From: Acidobacteriota bacterium | Lineage (GTDB): Bacteria; Acidobacteriota; Terriglobia; Terriglobales; SCQP01 | Reading direction: 5' to 3' | DNA length: 64,000 nucleotides | Assembly: GCA_027459505.1 (NCBI GenBank) | Contig: DAIDIE010000018.1 | Span: 174,509-238,508, forward strand | Shown here: positions 35,653-46,920 of the stretch, in pieces | Position numbering within the stretch: position 1 is the first letter of the stretch | Layout of the letters: the number at the start of each line of letters is the position of its first letter | Notes under the pieces: model-generated | Databases searched by the model: none | What the model saw: only the letters and a program-made list of their open reading frames with translations | What the model was told of the DNA's origin: nothing | Position numbers and translations under genes: made by a program

Positions 35653-35768
35653 CGTGTTTCAAACGGCTGTTGCCGAGGCGCTCGCGACAGCCCCAGGCAG
35701 AGTTCCTCTGCCGCTTTCATTGGAAGGTTCAATCCACGCGACCGCGGCCCAGCGGTGGGGAGTTTGCT

Positions 35769-37328
35769 GTGTCAGATCTGGTACGAGTCCTGCTCGTTGA
35801 AGATAATCCGGCCGATGCCCGCCTGCTGCGCACCATGCTTGCGGGCACGTTTTCCCCCAGTTATGAAGTCACCCACGCCGAGCGCATGGCGGATGCGCTG
35901 CAGCAGATCGGCGCCGGCCCCTTCCAAGTGGTCCTGCTGGACCTCTCCCTCCCCGACGTCCGCGGCTTGGAAACGCTCTCCACCTTGCACGCGCAGGCGG
36001 CACAGATTCCGATCGTGGTGCTGACCGGACTGGATGACGAAATCCTGGCCATCGAAGCCGTCCGCCAGGGTGCCCAGGATTATCTGGTCAAAGGCAAAAT
36101 CGATCGCTCCCTGCTCATGCGCGCAGTCCGGTATGCGATCGAGCGGAAACGCCTCGAAGAGCAGTTGCGGCACGCGCAACGCATGGAATCGGTGGGTCGT
36201 CTGGCGGGCGGGATCGCCCATGACTTCAACAACCTGCTCACCGTTGTCATGACCCACACCGACCTCCTGTTAACCCGCCTCCACCCGGAAGACCCGCTGG
36301 TGGAAAACGTGAAGGAGATCGAAAGCGCCGCCGAACAGGCAACCTCAATGACCCGCCAGTTGCTGGCCTTCAGCCGGCAGCAGGTTCTGCTGCCCCAGTC
36401 GATTAACCTGAATTCGGTCGTCTCGCGCATGGTCAGCATGCTGCGCCGCCTGATCGGCGAAGATATCGAGCTGGCTACCGTCCTGCAGATGGGACTCAAG
36501 CTGGCGCGGGTTGACCCCGGACAGATCAAACAGGTGGTGCTGAATCTCGTGCTCAACGCCCGCGATGCCATGCCACATGGCGGCAAGCTCACCATTGAAA
36601 CCACCAACGTCAAACTCGGTCCGGATTATCCCTTCAGCCATGCCCCCTTCCAGCCAGGCGAGTACATCATGCTGGCGGTCTCCGATACCGGTCATGGTAT
36701 GGACGCAGAGACCCTGTCGCACATTTTTGAGCCGTTCTTCACCACCAAAAGCGTGGGTAAGGGCACGGGACTGGGACTGGCCACCGTTTACGGTATTGTG
36801 CAGCAGAGTGGCGGGCAGATCAGCGTCCACAGCGAGCCCGGTAAAGGAGCAAGCTTCAAGGTCTATTTCCCGCTTGCGCCCGAGGCCGTGGAAGACGAAC
36901 AGCCCGCTGAAACCGGTCCCGCCAATGTGCGTGGCACCGAGACGGTGCTGGTTGTCGAAGACCATGTGCCGTTGCGCGCGGCCGTGAAGTCCATTCTGCA
37001 GTCCAATGGCTACAAGGTGCTGGAGGTCTGCGACGGCAATGAGGCGCTGGACCTCTGCGAACACTATGAGGGCGGCGTTGACCTGCTGGTCACCGACGTC
37101 GTTATGCCGAAAATGAGCGGGCGCGAAGTGGCCGAGCGCCTCACTTCGCTGCAGCCGCGCTTGAAGGTGCTGTTCATGTCGGGCTATCCCAACGGCAGCA
37201 TTGTTCATCACGGCATGCTGGATACCGGCGTGGCCTTCCTGCCCAAACCCTTCAAGCCCGACGACCTGGCGCGCAAAGTTCGCGAAGTTCTCGACGCGGA
37301 ACCAGCCCCAGTCGGAGAACGCGGCTGA
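35769..37328 (+). CDS. REC-HisKA-HATPase-REC hybrid histidine kinase
   Basis: This 519-residue soluble protein begins with a receiver domain (residues 3-120; acidic pocket [12 protein letters not shown], phosphoacceptor in [10 protein letters not shown]), continues with a phospho-acceptor histidine in [18 protein letters not shown] (about 155), an ATPase domain ([33 protein letters not shown]) and ends with a second receiver ([30 protein letters not shown]). There is no sensor or membrane part, so it likely takes its signal as a phosphoryl group on the first receiver and relays it to the last. I chose the GTG at 35769 because GGGGAG lies exactly 7 nt before it and the receiver starts immediately; the ATG-type start 33 codons upstream gives a non-conserved extension. 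No output DNA-binding regulator is adjacent. Confidence 0.88.
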   Translation: MSDLVRVLLVEDNPADARLLRTMLAGTFSPSYEVTHAERMADALQQIGAGPFQVVLLDLSLPDVRGLETLSTLHAQAAQIPIVVLTGLDDEILAIEAVRQGAQDYLVKGKIDRSLLMRAVRYAIERKRLEEQLRHAQRMESVGRLAGGIAHDFNNLLTVVMTHTDLLLTRLHPEDPLVENVKEIESAAEQATSMTRQLLAFSRQQVLLPQSINLNSVVSRMVSMLRRLIGEDIELATVLQMGLKLARVDPGQIKQVVLNLVLNARDAMPHGGKLTIETTNVKLGPDYPFSHAPFQPGEYIMLAVSDTGHGMDAETLSHIFEPFFTTKSVGKGTGLGLATVYGIVQQSGGQISVHSEPGKGASFKVYFPLAPEAVEDEQPAETGPANVRGTETVLVVEDHVPLRAAVKSILQSNGYKVLEVCDGNEALDLCEHYEGGVDLLVTDVVMPKMSGREVAERLTSLQPRLKVLFMSGYPNGSIVHHGMLDTGVAFLPKPFKPDDLARKVREVLDAEPAPVGERG

Positions 37329-37335
37329 TGTTGCA

Positions 37336-37365
37336 GGCCGGTGGCCAGTTGGTCACCGGCCTTTT
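37336..37365 (+). terminator. rho-independent terminator after the hybrid kinase gene
   Basis: GGCCGGTG (37336-37343) pairs with CACCGGCC (37354-37361) and is followed by TTTT. It begins 7 nt after the stop codon. Confidence 0.8.
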
Positions 37366-37508
37366 GCTGCTCCCTCCGCCCGCCACGCGGTCGCCGCTCA
37401 CCGCCCGCTCCCTTCACCCGAGTCTCTGTCCAGAGCCGATTTAACCTTTTAGCCAGTTGCAAAAGCGGCGCCAAACGGGTCCACCCCGCCCGTCATCTCA
37501 CTCCGCTG

Positions 37509-39224
37509 ATGGCGCAAGTCCTTGCACTCCCGCGGCCGCTGCCGCGCGGTTTTTCGCCGCTCCGCCGTTCACTAGCGATGTATTCATTGTTGGCGGCGCT
37601 GACGCTGATCGTGCGCTGGCCCCTGCTTGGCAATGCTCCTGGAGAGGGCGATTCAGCGTTGTTCGTTGTCGGCCTCTGGCGTTGGATGCGGCAGGGCTCC
37701 AGCGCCGCCCGCATTTACGACAAGCAGTTTTCGCCCGGCTACTATTGGCTGCTGGACCACCTTGCGCTTCTGCTGCATGTTCCATTCCTGAAGTTCCCCT
37801 TCTTGATGAACATGGTGAGCTTGCTGGCAGCCATCGTGACCGTGCCTTTACTCTTCGCGCTAGGCGCGCGCCTTGTTGGTCAAGCGGTCGCGTTCTGGAC
37901 CGCCGTTGCGTTTTCCCTGGCGCCCGGTTTCCTATGGCTGGGCGTCGAGCCGCACCCGCAGGGCCTGTCGCTAGCGCTGGACCTGGCGGCCTTGCTGACC
38001 TGTCTTTGCGCGGTGCGGCGCACGCCGGACGGCGGCAACTGGCGCCTCTGGCCCCTGGCGCTTTGGGGCTGGTGGCTGGCAACGTTCTTTACCCTGCTGG
38101 CGGCACTGTTGGTGCGCAGTGACGGGGTGTTTCTGTTCGGCGTTTTTCCAGTTTTGGCCATTTGGTTTCATGACGCGAGCGGGGCGCCTCTTTCCCATCG
38201 TTTGTCATCTGCGGGTGCACGCGCGCGCTTGGCACTGTCGCTTGCGACGCCACTGGCTGCCGGAGCCGCATTTCTTTTATTCCGCGGCGTATTGCTGCAG
38301 GAAAGCGTCGCGCAATCGCAGAGCAGTACGCTCCTGCGGGTGGCAAGTTACATCGGCCAGCTCAGCCTCCTGCGCCAGGGATTGCCGGTCCTCACCGCGG
38401 CGGGCCTGGCACTCACCGCAGGCTGCCTGAGCAGCATCTTGCACGCACTCTGGAGCAGGGAACTGTCCTCTCGCGAACTCCTGCTGTTGCTTGCCTGGTC
38501 TGGCCCGGGAACGCTGTTTTGGCTGCTGGTGCGAGGCAACAATGTGCGCCACGTGGTCTTTTATAGCGTGCCGCTACTCTGGCTCGGCATCGCTCATCTG
38601 CGCACCGTGGCGCTGCGCCGGCGGTGGTTCGTCCCCCAACCTGCACGCGAAAGCCGCGGATTCCACCGCGCGCCGGCGCCCCTCACCGGCCTGGGTTGGG
38701 TTGCCCCGTTGGCCGCCATGTTGCTGCTGGGCCTGCTAATCCCCGCCACCAGCGACATTACGCTCTACCCCTCCGGCAACGTCTGGAGCAGTGCGCGAAT
38801 GTTACGCCAGCGCCAGCAGCTCATCGATGGGATGGCGCTGGACCTCATTGTCCTGGCGCGACAGGGGCAACAGGTGGGTTATTTCGGTTCCTATACCGCG
38901 CCCTATATTTGGTTGAGCCTTCTCCGCCAGGGAACGATTCTTACCGGGGCTTCTGCACCTCCGTTTGCAACCACGATTTCGCCGCCGTCACGCGGCCGCG
39001 AAGAGCGCCTGACGCCGGCGCCGTCTCTGGCGGGCGGCTCTCTCTCCCCCAGCCCGCCGGCCCCAATTGTCCTGCACGACGTCTACTCGTTTCCCGAGTA
39101 CCTCGCCGCCAGCCGCACAGTCCAACACCCTTTCTCGTTCGAATATGATCGCGGCGGCCGCTTTCGTTTCCTGGGAACAGAGTCGCGTCTGCTCAACGCG
39201 CTGATCCGGCGCGGCGGTCAGTAA
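37509..39224 (+). CDS. GT-C type membrane glycosyltransferase
   Basis: This 571-residue polytopic protein has about 10-11 hydrophobic segments and a GT-C layout. The first extracytoplasmic loop has LGNAPGEGDSALFVVGLW, with the Glu-Asp acidic pair expected for the catalytic site, followed by FSPGYYWLLDHLAL. The C-terminal 130 residues are a soluble domain. It is only distantly like the GT39-type protein at 1,403 and may act on a different acceptor in surface glycan or glycoprotein assembly. I placed the start at the ATG at 37509, which leaves a short basic N-terminus before the first membrane segment; an open frame continues upstream to 37341 but overlaps the kinase terminator. Between 38,985 and 39,060 the protein has a Pro/Ser-rich low-complexity loop. 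Confidence 0.7.
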   Translation: MAQVLALPRPLPRGFSPLRRSLAMYSLLAALTLIVRWPLLGNAPGEGDSALFVVGLWRWMRQGSSAARIYDKQFSPGYYWLLDHLALLLHVPFLKFPFLMNMVSLLAAIVTVPLLFALGARLVGQAVAFWTAVAFSLAPGFLWLGVEPHPQGLSLALDLAALLTCLCAVRRTPDGGNWRLWPLALWGWWLATFFTLLAALLVRSDGVFLFGVFPVLAIWFHDASGAPLSHRLSSAGARARLALSLATPLAAGAAFLLFRGVLLQESVAQSQSSTLLRVASYIGQLSLLRQGLPVLTAAGLALTAGCLSSILHALWSRELSSRELLLLLAWSGPGTLFWLLVRGNNVRHVVFYSVPLLWLGIAHLRTVALRRRWFVPQPARESRGFHRAPAPLTGLGWVAPLAAMLLLGLLIPATSDITLYPSGNVWSSARMLRQRQQLIDGMALDLIVLARQGQQVGYFGSYTAPYIWLSLLRQGTILTGASAPPFATTISPPSRGREERLTPAPSLAGGSLSPSPPAPIVLHDVYSFPEYLAASRTVQHPFSFEYDRGGRFRFLGTESRLLNALIRRGGQ

Positions 39225-39330
39225 AGCGATCACGCATTGTCGCGATGGTATTGCTTGCGAGTGTCTACCTAGGAGCGGAGTAGGGCAATTGAAGTGCGCC
39301 GCAGCGCGGTGACAAGTTGGTCTTGCTTGA

Positions 39331-41169
<1,839 letters not shown>

Positions 41170-41193
41170 AGTGTTGATCCGCTCCGCGCGTCT

Positions 41194-42279
41194 CTAAGCG
41201 GCCGCGGGCCGGAAGAGGAAGACGAGTTCAATGATTAAAATAATGACCACCAAAATCTCCAGCACGAAGGCGCGGCTGTTATGAAAGCGATCCATCATAA
41301 AGCGGTACAACTCGCGCGCTGTGCTGAGTTTTCGTTCCACCAGGTTGCGATAGTCCGGAACCCCCACCCGCGCCGCCGCCAACCGGTAAAAACGCGCGGA
41401 GAAGATGTCACTGACGAATTTGATCGAAGTGTCGGCGCGCTCGGCCAACTCCGTCACGTCGATCAAAAGTGTATTGAGCTGGGCGGCGGCCCGCCCCAGC
41501 CGCCAGCTGTCCAGCAGCCCCGAGCCGCGGTTCAGCCCCCGGTAAACGTGCTTCAGCTCCCGGGTGAGGACCTCGTCATAGTGGCGGAATTCCAGCAGTT
41601 GCGTATTGGCGTACTCCAGCAGTTGGATGCTCGCCTCTGCCCCAGCGGCGGAGTCGTAGAGCAATGCCGCGTTCCAGCCAATTACGGCGAGGTCGGCGGG
41701 GTAATAAGACATGCTCGAGCGCGTGATTTCCTGCGCTTCGTGCGCCGCCAGCGCCGTGCTCTCGCCGCTGACCAGCATCGCGATCTGTTCGTGACAGAGA
41801 TGCAGCAATGAGCGCGCCTCCCGAATCTCCGGCACTGGATCAAGCTGAAAGACGAAATAGTCTTCGCGCAACGCTTGTGGGTAGCCATTGACAATGGCGG
41901 CATGCACCCTGCCCAACTCACGATTGAGGAGCTTGGCCGCGTGCCGCTCCAGGTCGGCCCCCGCAATCCATCGCGAGGAAAGTTCGATCAGCGCCGCCCA
42001 GCTTGTCTCGAAAGGAACGAGAAATTCCACACTGACCACGCCGTATTCGTAGTACTTGAGCCGGGCGCCGGCCGAGCGCCCATCGGCCAGCGAAAAAGGT
42101 TCAACCGGCTGGATGACCGGCGGACGTTCGAAGCGCACATGCTCGGGAGTGGAGTGCTTAAAGCTGGGCTCGCGGCCCCCACTGGTTCCGGCGCCCAGCA
42201 ATTGCCGCAGCACGTCCAGCCGGATCTCGTCACAGACATCAAACAGAAACAGCACCAGCACCGAACCGTGCAGGCGCAT
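41194..42279 (-). CDS. RMD1/DUF155 family protein
   Basis: This 361-residue protein matches the RMD1 (DUF155) family in layout: an N-terminal alpha/beta domain (LVLFLFDVCDEIRLDVLRQLL; KYYEYGVVSVEFLVPF), a long helical middle, and one C-terminal membrane segment (FVLEILVVIILIIELVFLF) right before the end. Eukaryotic members sit in mitochondria; bacterial functions are unclear. The frame stays open 130 codons upstream, but that part is not protein-like, and the ATG at 42279 lies just before the conserved fold. No good ribosome-binding site precedes it, so an alternative start (for example a GTG about 20 codons upstream) is possible. It is directly upstream of the PAS kinase gene. Confidence 0.7.
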   Translation of the reverse strand: MRLHGSVLVLFLFDVCDEIRLDVLRQLLGAGTSGGREPSFKHSTPEHVRFERPPVIQPVEPFSLADGRSAGARLKYYEYGVVSVEFLVPFETSWAALIELSSRWIAGADLERHAAKLLNRELGRVHAAIVNGYPQALREDYFVFQLDPVPEIREARSLLHLCHEQIAMLVSGESTALAAHEAQEITRSSMSYYPADLAVIGWNAALLYDSAAGAEASIQLLEYANTQLLEFRHYDEVLTRELKHVYRGLNRGSGLLDSWRLGRAAAQLNTLLIDVTELAERADTSIKFVSDIFSARFYRLAAARVGVPDYRNLVERKLSTARELYRFMMDRFHNSRAFVLEILVVIILIIELVFLFRPAAA

Positions 42280-42433
42280 TGTGGCCGGATCGAATTGCGG
42301 CTGACCAGGGGAAAGGGGCGTGCTGTGGCTGGGGTGAGACACAAGGAATTCGAGGCAGGTAATCGGGGCAAGGCCACAGCACTGGTTGGATGATGGGGCG
42401 GGGCTAAAAGGTTGCTCGGCGACCTGGTTCGGC

Positions 42434-43903
42434 TCAGCGCCCCTCCATGCCAGCCGGCATCCGCTTGCCGTGCGGTCTGCGCAGCCATAGGCGCAGAAAA
42501 ACCTGTACTCCAGCAGGGTGTGCCCCATAGAACGACTGGATTGCCGCGGGAACTGCATAGGTCTCAAGGCTCGCGCCAATTGCGCTACGCAAAAAGACCG
42601 GCGAGGAAATCTCGTGTGAATAGCCCAGCGTGAATGCATTGACCCAATACCCCGATCGCTCGGGCGCATTCAGTGCCTGCTCGACGGTCAGCCCACGATT
42701 CAGCAGTTCGAGGTTGTAGAGCCGTTCGATCCGCGCGAAGGCATCGTGCACACCGGCAAAATGCCATGTCGCCTCCGCCGTATACGCATTGCTGTTACCA
42801 GTTTCAGGCGCGGTGAAGTGGTTGCGTCCCCAGATGAGCGAGCCCGCCCACCAGGCCCGGTCCGCGTCGCCGCCCACGTCATGCACGTAAGTAAGCGAAG
42901 CCGTGGTCCGCACCGTGTCGTCCAGCGAGGTGATCTCCGGATGATGCAATCGCCCAACCGAAATTTGGCCCGTCCAGTTCGAGGATGGCGTCCAGCTCAG
43001 CCGGCTGGCCCACGAGTCGATCCCGGGTATCGGCAGGTTCCACCGGTTCTCCCCAGGTTCCTGTCCGTTGAACCCACTCGCTTCCCAGCGCAGCGAGCGC
43101 CAGGAGAGTGCCCCGGTAATGACCGAGCGGGCGATATGAGTGGAGTCTTCCCAATGGTGCGCCAGCGGCGCGTCGAATTCGAAGTTCGTGGCGGATATGC
43201 GGTGTGGATAGGCTACCGGACCCAAGGCGATGTCGCCCACCGGCCCCCCATAGAGCTCAAATGAGGACCGGCTGGTGATCGGATGGATGTATTCCAACGC
43301 CAGCTCCATAAAGAAGTTGTGCGGGTGCTGCGCGTCCACCAGCACCCGCCCGAAGGCGGTTTCTCCAGTTTGGAACAGCAGAGGGTAACGCCTCCCGGTC
43401 ACCGTCGCCGGTTCCAGGCTCAGCATGCTGCGCGCCTGGAACGTTCCTCCCCATAATGAATGGCTCGCGCGCAACATGCCCCAGTTGGTCGAAAAGAGCT
43501 TGTCGTCTCCCCGCGGGCCGCTTTGTTGCGTGTCGACCAGGAAGGCTTCCCCCATCGTCATGAGTTTCCAACTCCCCACGCGTGACATGATCATGTCCAG
43601 GGGGGAAGCCGCCGGCTGCAAGCTCGTTCCGGATGCCTCCAGCGCCTGCTCATAGGCCGCTGATCCGGGCGCCGCTGACATGCGGCTCATACCGGCCATT
43701 CCGGCCATGGCGCTCATCTGGGATTGCCTTGCGGCCGGGTGCCGCCGTTGCTGGCCGTGCCTGGCGGGAGCAGATGGTTTTGGCTTTCCCGTGGCGCCCC
43801 AAGCGCCTTCCGCTCCCAGCCCAAAAACAGACAACAATACCACCAGCACCAGGATGCGGCTCGCCAACCAGCGCTCGGAACAATGAAATGGGTGATCTCG
43901 CAA
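42434..43903 (-). CDS. outer-membrane-type protein with Met-rich N-terminus
   Basis: This 489-residue protein starts at a TTG, has a signal peptide (LVLVVLLSVFGLGAEGAWG), then a Pro/His/Gln-rich stretch and a methionine cluster (MSAMAGMAGMSRMSA, about 63-77). Methionine clusters of this kind bind copper(I) or silver in CopB- and CusF-type proteins. The remaining 380 residues are strand-like with aromatic and polar alternation (LWGGTFQARSMLSLEPATV, ARSVITGALSWRSLRWEAS, WWAGSLIWGRNHF), consistent with an outer-membrane beta-barrel. The C-terminal end is basic rather than Phe. I know of no named family match. A metal-related role is an inference from the Met cluster; a generic porin-like protein is the alternative. 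Confidence 0.65.
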   Translation of the reverse strand: MRDHPFHCSERWLASRILVLVVLLSVFGLGAEGAWGATGKPKPSAPARHGQQRRHPAARQSQMSAMAGMAGMSRMSAAPGSAAYEQALEASGTSLQPAASPLDMIMSRVGSWKLMTMGEAFLVDTQQSGPRGDDKLFSTNWGMLRASHSLWGGTFQARSMLSLEPATVTGRRYPLLFQTGETAFGRVLVDAQHPHNFFMELALEYIHPITSRSSFELYGGPVGDIALGPVAYPHRISATNFEFDAPLAHHWEDSTHIARSVITGALSWRSLRWEASGFNGQEPGENRWNLPIPGIDSWASRLSWTPSSNWTGQISVGRLHHPEITSLDDTVRTTASLTYVHDVGGDADRAWWAGSLIWGRNHFTAPETGNSNAYTAEATWHFAGVHDAFARIERLYNLELLNRGLTVEQALNAPERSGYWVNAFTLGYSHEISSPVFLRSAIGASLETYAVPAAIQSFYGAHPAGVQVFLRLWLRRPHGKRMPAGMEGR

Positions 43904-43945
43904 GGCTCAGTTTAGCAATGCACCGAGAAGCGGCCAGCTGGCAGA

Positions 43946-43981
43946 GAAAAGGCCGGAAGCGGTTGCGTCCCGCGTCCGGCC
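43946..43981 (-). terminator. terminator after the cold-shock gene
   Basis: GGCCGGA (43951-43957) pairs with TCCGGCC (43975-43981), with an inner GCGG/CCGC pairing. On the minus strand the stem is followed by TTTTC, 38 nt after the cold-shock stop codon. Confidence 0.75.
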
Positions 43982-44018
43982 CTCCGGAAATTTCCAGTTT
44001 CGTAACGGATCCCAGGTT

Positions 44019-44246
44019 TTACTGCTCGCCCACGCGCTGCTCCAGCTTGGAGACGTGCTCAGCCTGGGGACCCTTCTTGCCTTCTACAATTTCGAATTCG
44101 ACTTCATCGCCCTCCTGCAGCGATTTGTACCCTTCCTGCTGCAGGGCGGTGTAGTGAACGAAAACGTCCCCACCGTCGTCGCGGCCGATGAACCCGTATC
44201 CCTTTACGTTGTTGAACCACTTCACCTTACCTTTGATTCGAGCCAA
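44019..44246 (-). CDS. cold-shock domain protein (CspA family)
   Basis: This 75-residue protein is a single cold-shock OB-fold domain that binds single-stranded nucleic acid and melts RNA structure. Both RNA-binding motifs are present: KGYGFIGRD (RNP1) and VFVHYTAL (RNP2), after the classic [11 protein letters not shown] opening. I chose the TTG at 44246: the mature fold starts there (ARIKGKVKW) and GAGGAAGG lies about 10 nt before it; the frame would extend 20 more codons to an ATG without conservation. The 262-nt gap to the divergent DUF169 gene probably holds its leader and promoter; I found no unambiguous cold-box. Confidence 0.9.
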   Translation of the reverse strand: MARIKGKVKWFNNVKGYGFIGRDDGGDVFVHYTALQQEGYKSLQEGDEVEFEIVEGKKGPQAEHVSKLEQRVGEQ

Positions 44247-44508
44247 TGTACTGTTTCCTTCCTCAGCCCTGAGCTGCAGCGCCGGGCTGGCGGCATGAAG
44301 CCGCACCTTTACACATTGGAGGCGGCCAACGACGATTTGGATGCGAAACTATCCGGCCCCGTACCGCTGGTCGCAACCTCCTAATGTGAACAGAGGCCTG
44401 TCAGCCCTTGCACCCGGTACGTCCATGTCAAAATCAGAATTGAGGGGGAACAGCGAAGGCTTTCCGAGGTCCGCGCCGCGGGAAGCTCCCTGGAGACCAA
44501 AGCAAAAC

Positions 44509-45216
44509 ATGAACTCCTATCAGGAAGTCGATACCGCTCTGCGAAACCTGCTCGGACTTGGCTCCGCGCCCGTAGCCCTGCGATTCAGTGATGAGCAGCC
44601 GGGTGGAATCAAGCGTGTAGCCAAGGCTAGTCCCGCCGGCTGCGGATATTGGGCCAGGGCCGCACAAGGCGAGTCTTTTTACACTGAACCTTCAGACCAC
44701 TACAACTGTACCATTGGCGCGCACACCCATCGAGTCGAGCTTCCAGCAGAAAAGCAGAATGAATTTGAGGACGTGGTGGGAACATTCCTTAAGCTTTCTT
44801 ACATTCAGGAATCGGAGCTGCCCAAAATCCCGCAACTGTCCAAAACCTGGAAGTACGCCAGCTATGAACCTCTGTCCCAAACGGCCGCTCAGCCCGATGT
44901 GGTGATCCTGCGCGTGAACGCCCGCCAGGCGATGCTGCTCAGCGAAGCCGGGCGGCTGGCCGGCGTCGATGCCGGGCAGGCGGCCATGGGGCGTCCAGCC
45001 TGTGCCGCCGTTCCGGTGGCGGTCAGCACCGGATTGGGCCTGCTGAGCGTCGGCTGCGCTGGCAACCGGGTCTACACACACCTGGGGGACGGCGAAATGT
45101 ACTACTTCATTGCCGGTAGCGCCCTGCAAGTGTTGGTCAACAAGCTCTCCGTCATCGCTCACGCCAACCAGGCGCTGCAACAGTACCATGAGCACCGCGC
45201 CGCGACGCTGAGCTGA
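44509..45216 (+). CDS. DUF169 family protein
   Basis: This 235-residue protein matches DUF169 (COG2043), a family common in anaerobes and archaea with unknown function. Landmarks are LGLGSAPVALRFSDEQP near the N-terminus, AGCGYWARAAQGESFYTEP, the cysteine/histidine patch DHYNCTIGAHTH, and GRPACAAVPVAVSTGLGLLS followed by GCAGNRVYTHLGDGEMYYFI. Conserved cysteines suggest metal or redox chemistry. It has no signal peptide or membrane segment. I used the ATG at 44509, which opens MNSYQEVDTALRNLLGL as in relatives; upstream open frame is not conserved. A glutaredoxin-like gene follows 67 nt later on the same strand. Confidence 0.8.
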   Translation: MNSYQEVDTALRNLLGLGSAPVALRFSDEQPGGIKRVAKASPAGCGYWARAAQGESFYTEPSDHYNCTIGAHTHRVELPAEKQNEFEDVVGTFLKLSYIQESELPKIPQLSKTWKYASYEPLSQTAAQPDVVILRVNARQAMLLSEAGRLAGVDAGQAAMGRPACAAVPVAVSTGLGLLSVGCAGNRVYTHLGDGEMYYFIAGSALQVLVNKLSVIAHANQALQQYHEHRAATLS

Positions 45217-45283
45217 AGCCATGGCCGCCGGCGTTTGTTGATGAAGCCATCCGGCGGCCACGTCCGCCAACATCACTTTTCCT

Positions 45284-45526
45284 ATGACGATCAAAATGTA
45301 TACCACCACCTGGTGCCCGGATTGCCGCCGCGCGAAGGCGTTTTTAAACGAGCGCAACATCCCTTTCGAGGAAATCAACGTTGAGGAAGTGGAGGGCGCC
45401 GCGGAACTGGTGATCGCCAAAAACAATGGCAAGCGCAAGGTGCCCACCTTTGATGTCGACGGACATTTTTTTCACTGCAGTCCCTTTGATCCCAACATCA
45501 TGAAGCGGGAACTCAAGGTGAGCTGA
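45284..45526 (+). CDS. glutaredoxin-like protein
   Basis: This 80-residue thioredoxin-fold protein has the dithiol motif CPDC in TTTWCPDCRRAKAFL and the cis-proline loop RKVPTFDVDG, the core of glutaredoxin/NrdH-type reductants. The CPDC dipeptide differs from the CPYC of classical glutaredoxins. Length is that of minimal glutaredoxins. It should be a cytoplasmic thiol-disulfide oxidoreductase. It is 67 nt downstream of the DUF169 gene, probably co-transcribed, and convergent with the hydrolase gene. Confidence 0.88.
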   Translation: MTIKMYTTTWCPDCRRAKAFLNERNIPFEEINVEEVEGAAELVIAKNNGKRKVPTFDVDGHFFHCSPFDPNIMKRELKVS

Positions 45527-45543
45527 GGGCAAGGTGGGCATCG

Positions 45544-45566
45544 CGCACCGGACGGCGTCTGGTGCG
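45544..45566. terminator. stem-loop between convergent genes
   Basis: Ten base pairs (45544-45553 with 45557-45566, one G-T) close a 3-nt loop midway between the glutaredoxin and hydrolase stops. No T run follows on either strand, so a role as a shared terminator is only likely. Confidence 0.4.
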
Positions 45567-45576
45567 TGGCGCGGCT

Positions 45577-46398
45577 TCAAAGCTGCACTGAAAAAAAACT
45601 CAGCAATGCCTCCGTTAGCAGCTCCGGTGTCTCGACGCTGGGCAGGTGACCGGCGCCAGGAATGATTTCAAGTTGAGAAAAGGGCAGGCCGTTGGCAAAC
45701 TGCCGGCTGGCGGTGGCGGGAATAATCCCGTCCTCGTCGCCGCTGGCCACGAGGACGGGAACAGCAACATCGTCCAGAAGCTGCGTATGATCCGGGCGCA
45801 GGGCCATGGCCTCACTGAGTGCCACCACCGCCGCGACCGGCGCCTGCAGAATCCAGTTCCGGACCTGCTCCACCACGAGGGGACGCCGTGCCCGGGTCGT
45901 TTCTCCCAAAAGCCTGGGCAGCATGCGCTCCGCCAATAGAGATCGTGCCGCCGCTTCATCGCGGGAGAGAAGATCGCTGTTCAGTTTGCGGCGGTTGTCC
46001 TTGCCTTCGGCGCTATCGGCCTCTGGACGGCTGTCGATAAATGCGGCCGCACGAATGCGCTCCGGCCATTTCTTCAGCAGCTCAAACAAAACATATCCGC
46101 CCACCGAACATCCGGCGACGAAGAATCGCTCAATACTCAGGTAGTCACAAAGGGCAATCACATCATCGGCGTAATCCGCAAGCGTACGCGGGGGAGTATG
46201 AGGCCGTGGCAGCCGTGCGGGAGCGAGGCCCGCGCCAAATCCCCGCCAGTTGGGACAGATCACACGGAACGTTTGCGCCAGGCCGCCGGTGGCGCCATCC
46301 CACATGCGGTGGTCAAGGGGGAAGGCGTGCAACAGAAACAGAGGCTCACCATTGCCGGCTTCACTCCAGACGATGTGATCCATATCTGTCCGCGTCAT
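45577..46398 (-). CDS. alpha/beta hydrolase
   Basis: This 273-residue protein has the alpha/beta-hydrolase fold: the oxyanion region LFLLHAFPLDHRMW, the nucleophile elbow AGCSVGGYVLF (Ser about 103), an acidic residue in LVASGDEDGIIP and the catalytic His in IIPGAGHLPSVETPE. Sequence style is close to 3-oxoadipate enol-lactonase and other small esterases, but the substrate cannot be assigned. AGAGGGG precedes the ATG at 46398. The 207-nt gap upstream separates it from the 3-prime end of the respiratory operon; I see no gene there. Confidence 0.85.
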   Translation of the reverse strand: MTRTDMDHIVWSEAGNGEPLFLLHAFPLDHRMWDGATGGLAQTFRVICPNWRGFGAGLAPARLPRPHTPPRTLADYADDVIALCDYLSIERFFVAGCSVGGYVLFELLKKWPERIRAAAFIDSRPEADSAEGKDNRRKLNSDLLSRDEAAARSLLAERMLPRLLGETTRARRPLVVEQVRNWILQAPVAAVVALSEAMALRPDHTQLLDDVAVPVLVASGDEDGIIPATASRQFANGLPFSQLEIIPGAGHLPSVETPELLTEALLSFFSVQL

Positions 46399-46605
46399 AA
46401 GCCCCTCTTTGGCTGCTATGTTGTAGACTTCGGCGCGGACTCACCTGTCCTTTAGGGTTATAGGTGAAATAGATCAGTCACTAAACTCTTCGGCTGTCGT
46501 CGTTAGGTTGCGGGATGTGACTCTTGCAGCAATACGCTCACGGCGATAACGATCTTCTAACACTATCGTCCGGTCGGTCGGCCTTGCGCCCACCCTGTGC
46601 GGGGT

Positions 46606-46911
46606 CTACCGCGTGTGCCACCAGCGCGTCAGGTAATCGGATTCCGTCAGCACCACCATGATTCCGAACCAGAACACCGCGACCGCGCAGACCGCGTGAA
46701 TAATGCGTTCCGAGTAGCGCGCATGCATGAAGAAAAGCACCACCAGCAGCATCTTGGTGACGGCAATCGCAAAGGCGATCACCGCGTTGAATGCACCCAG
46801 ATCGAGATGGGCCAGAAGCGCTGTGGCGGTGGCCAGAATTTCCAGGGCGACGAACACCAGCACGTAAACGTGTACCGGAACGATATGTTCATGCTTCACT
46901 TCAGTGCTCAT
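46606..46911 (-). CDS. ctaF: cytochrome c oxidase subunit IV
   Basis: This 101-residue protein has three hydrophobic segments and the FMHARYSERII loop of prokaryotic-type subunit IV, which stabilises caa3 oxidases. It is the last gene of the respiratory operon, 9 nt after ctaE. The ATG is direct and the length is typical of the family. Confidence 0.85.
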   Translation of the reverse strand: MSTEVKHEHIVPVHVYVLVFVALEILATATALLAHLDLGAFNAVIAFAIAVTKMLLVVLFFMHARYSERIIHAVCAVAVFWFGIMVVLTESDYLTRWWHTR

Positions 46912-46920
46912 AAAGCTCCA

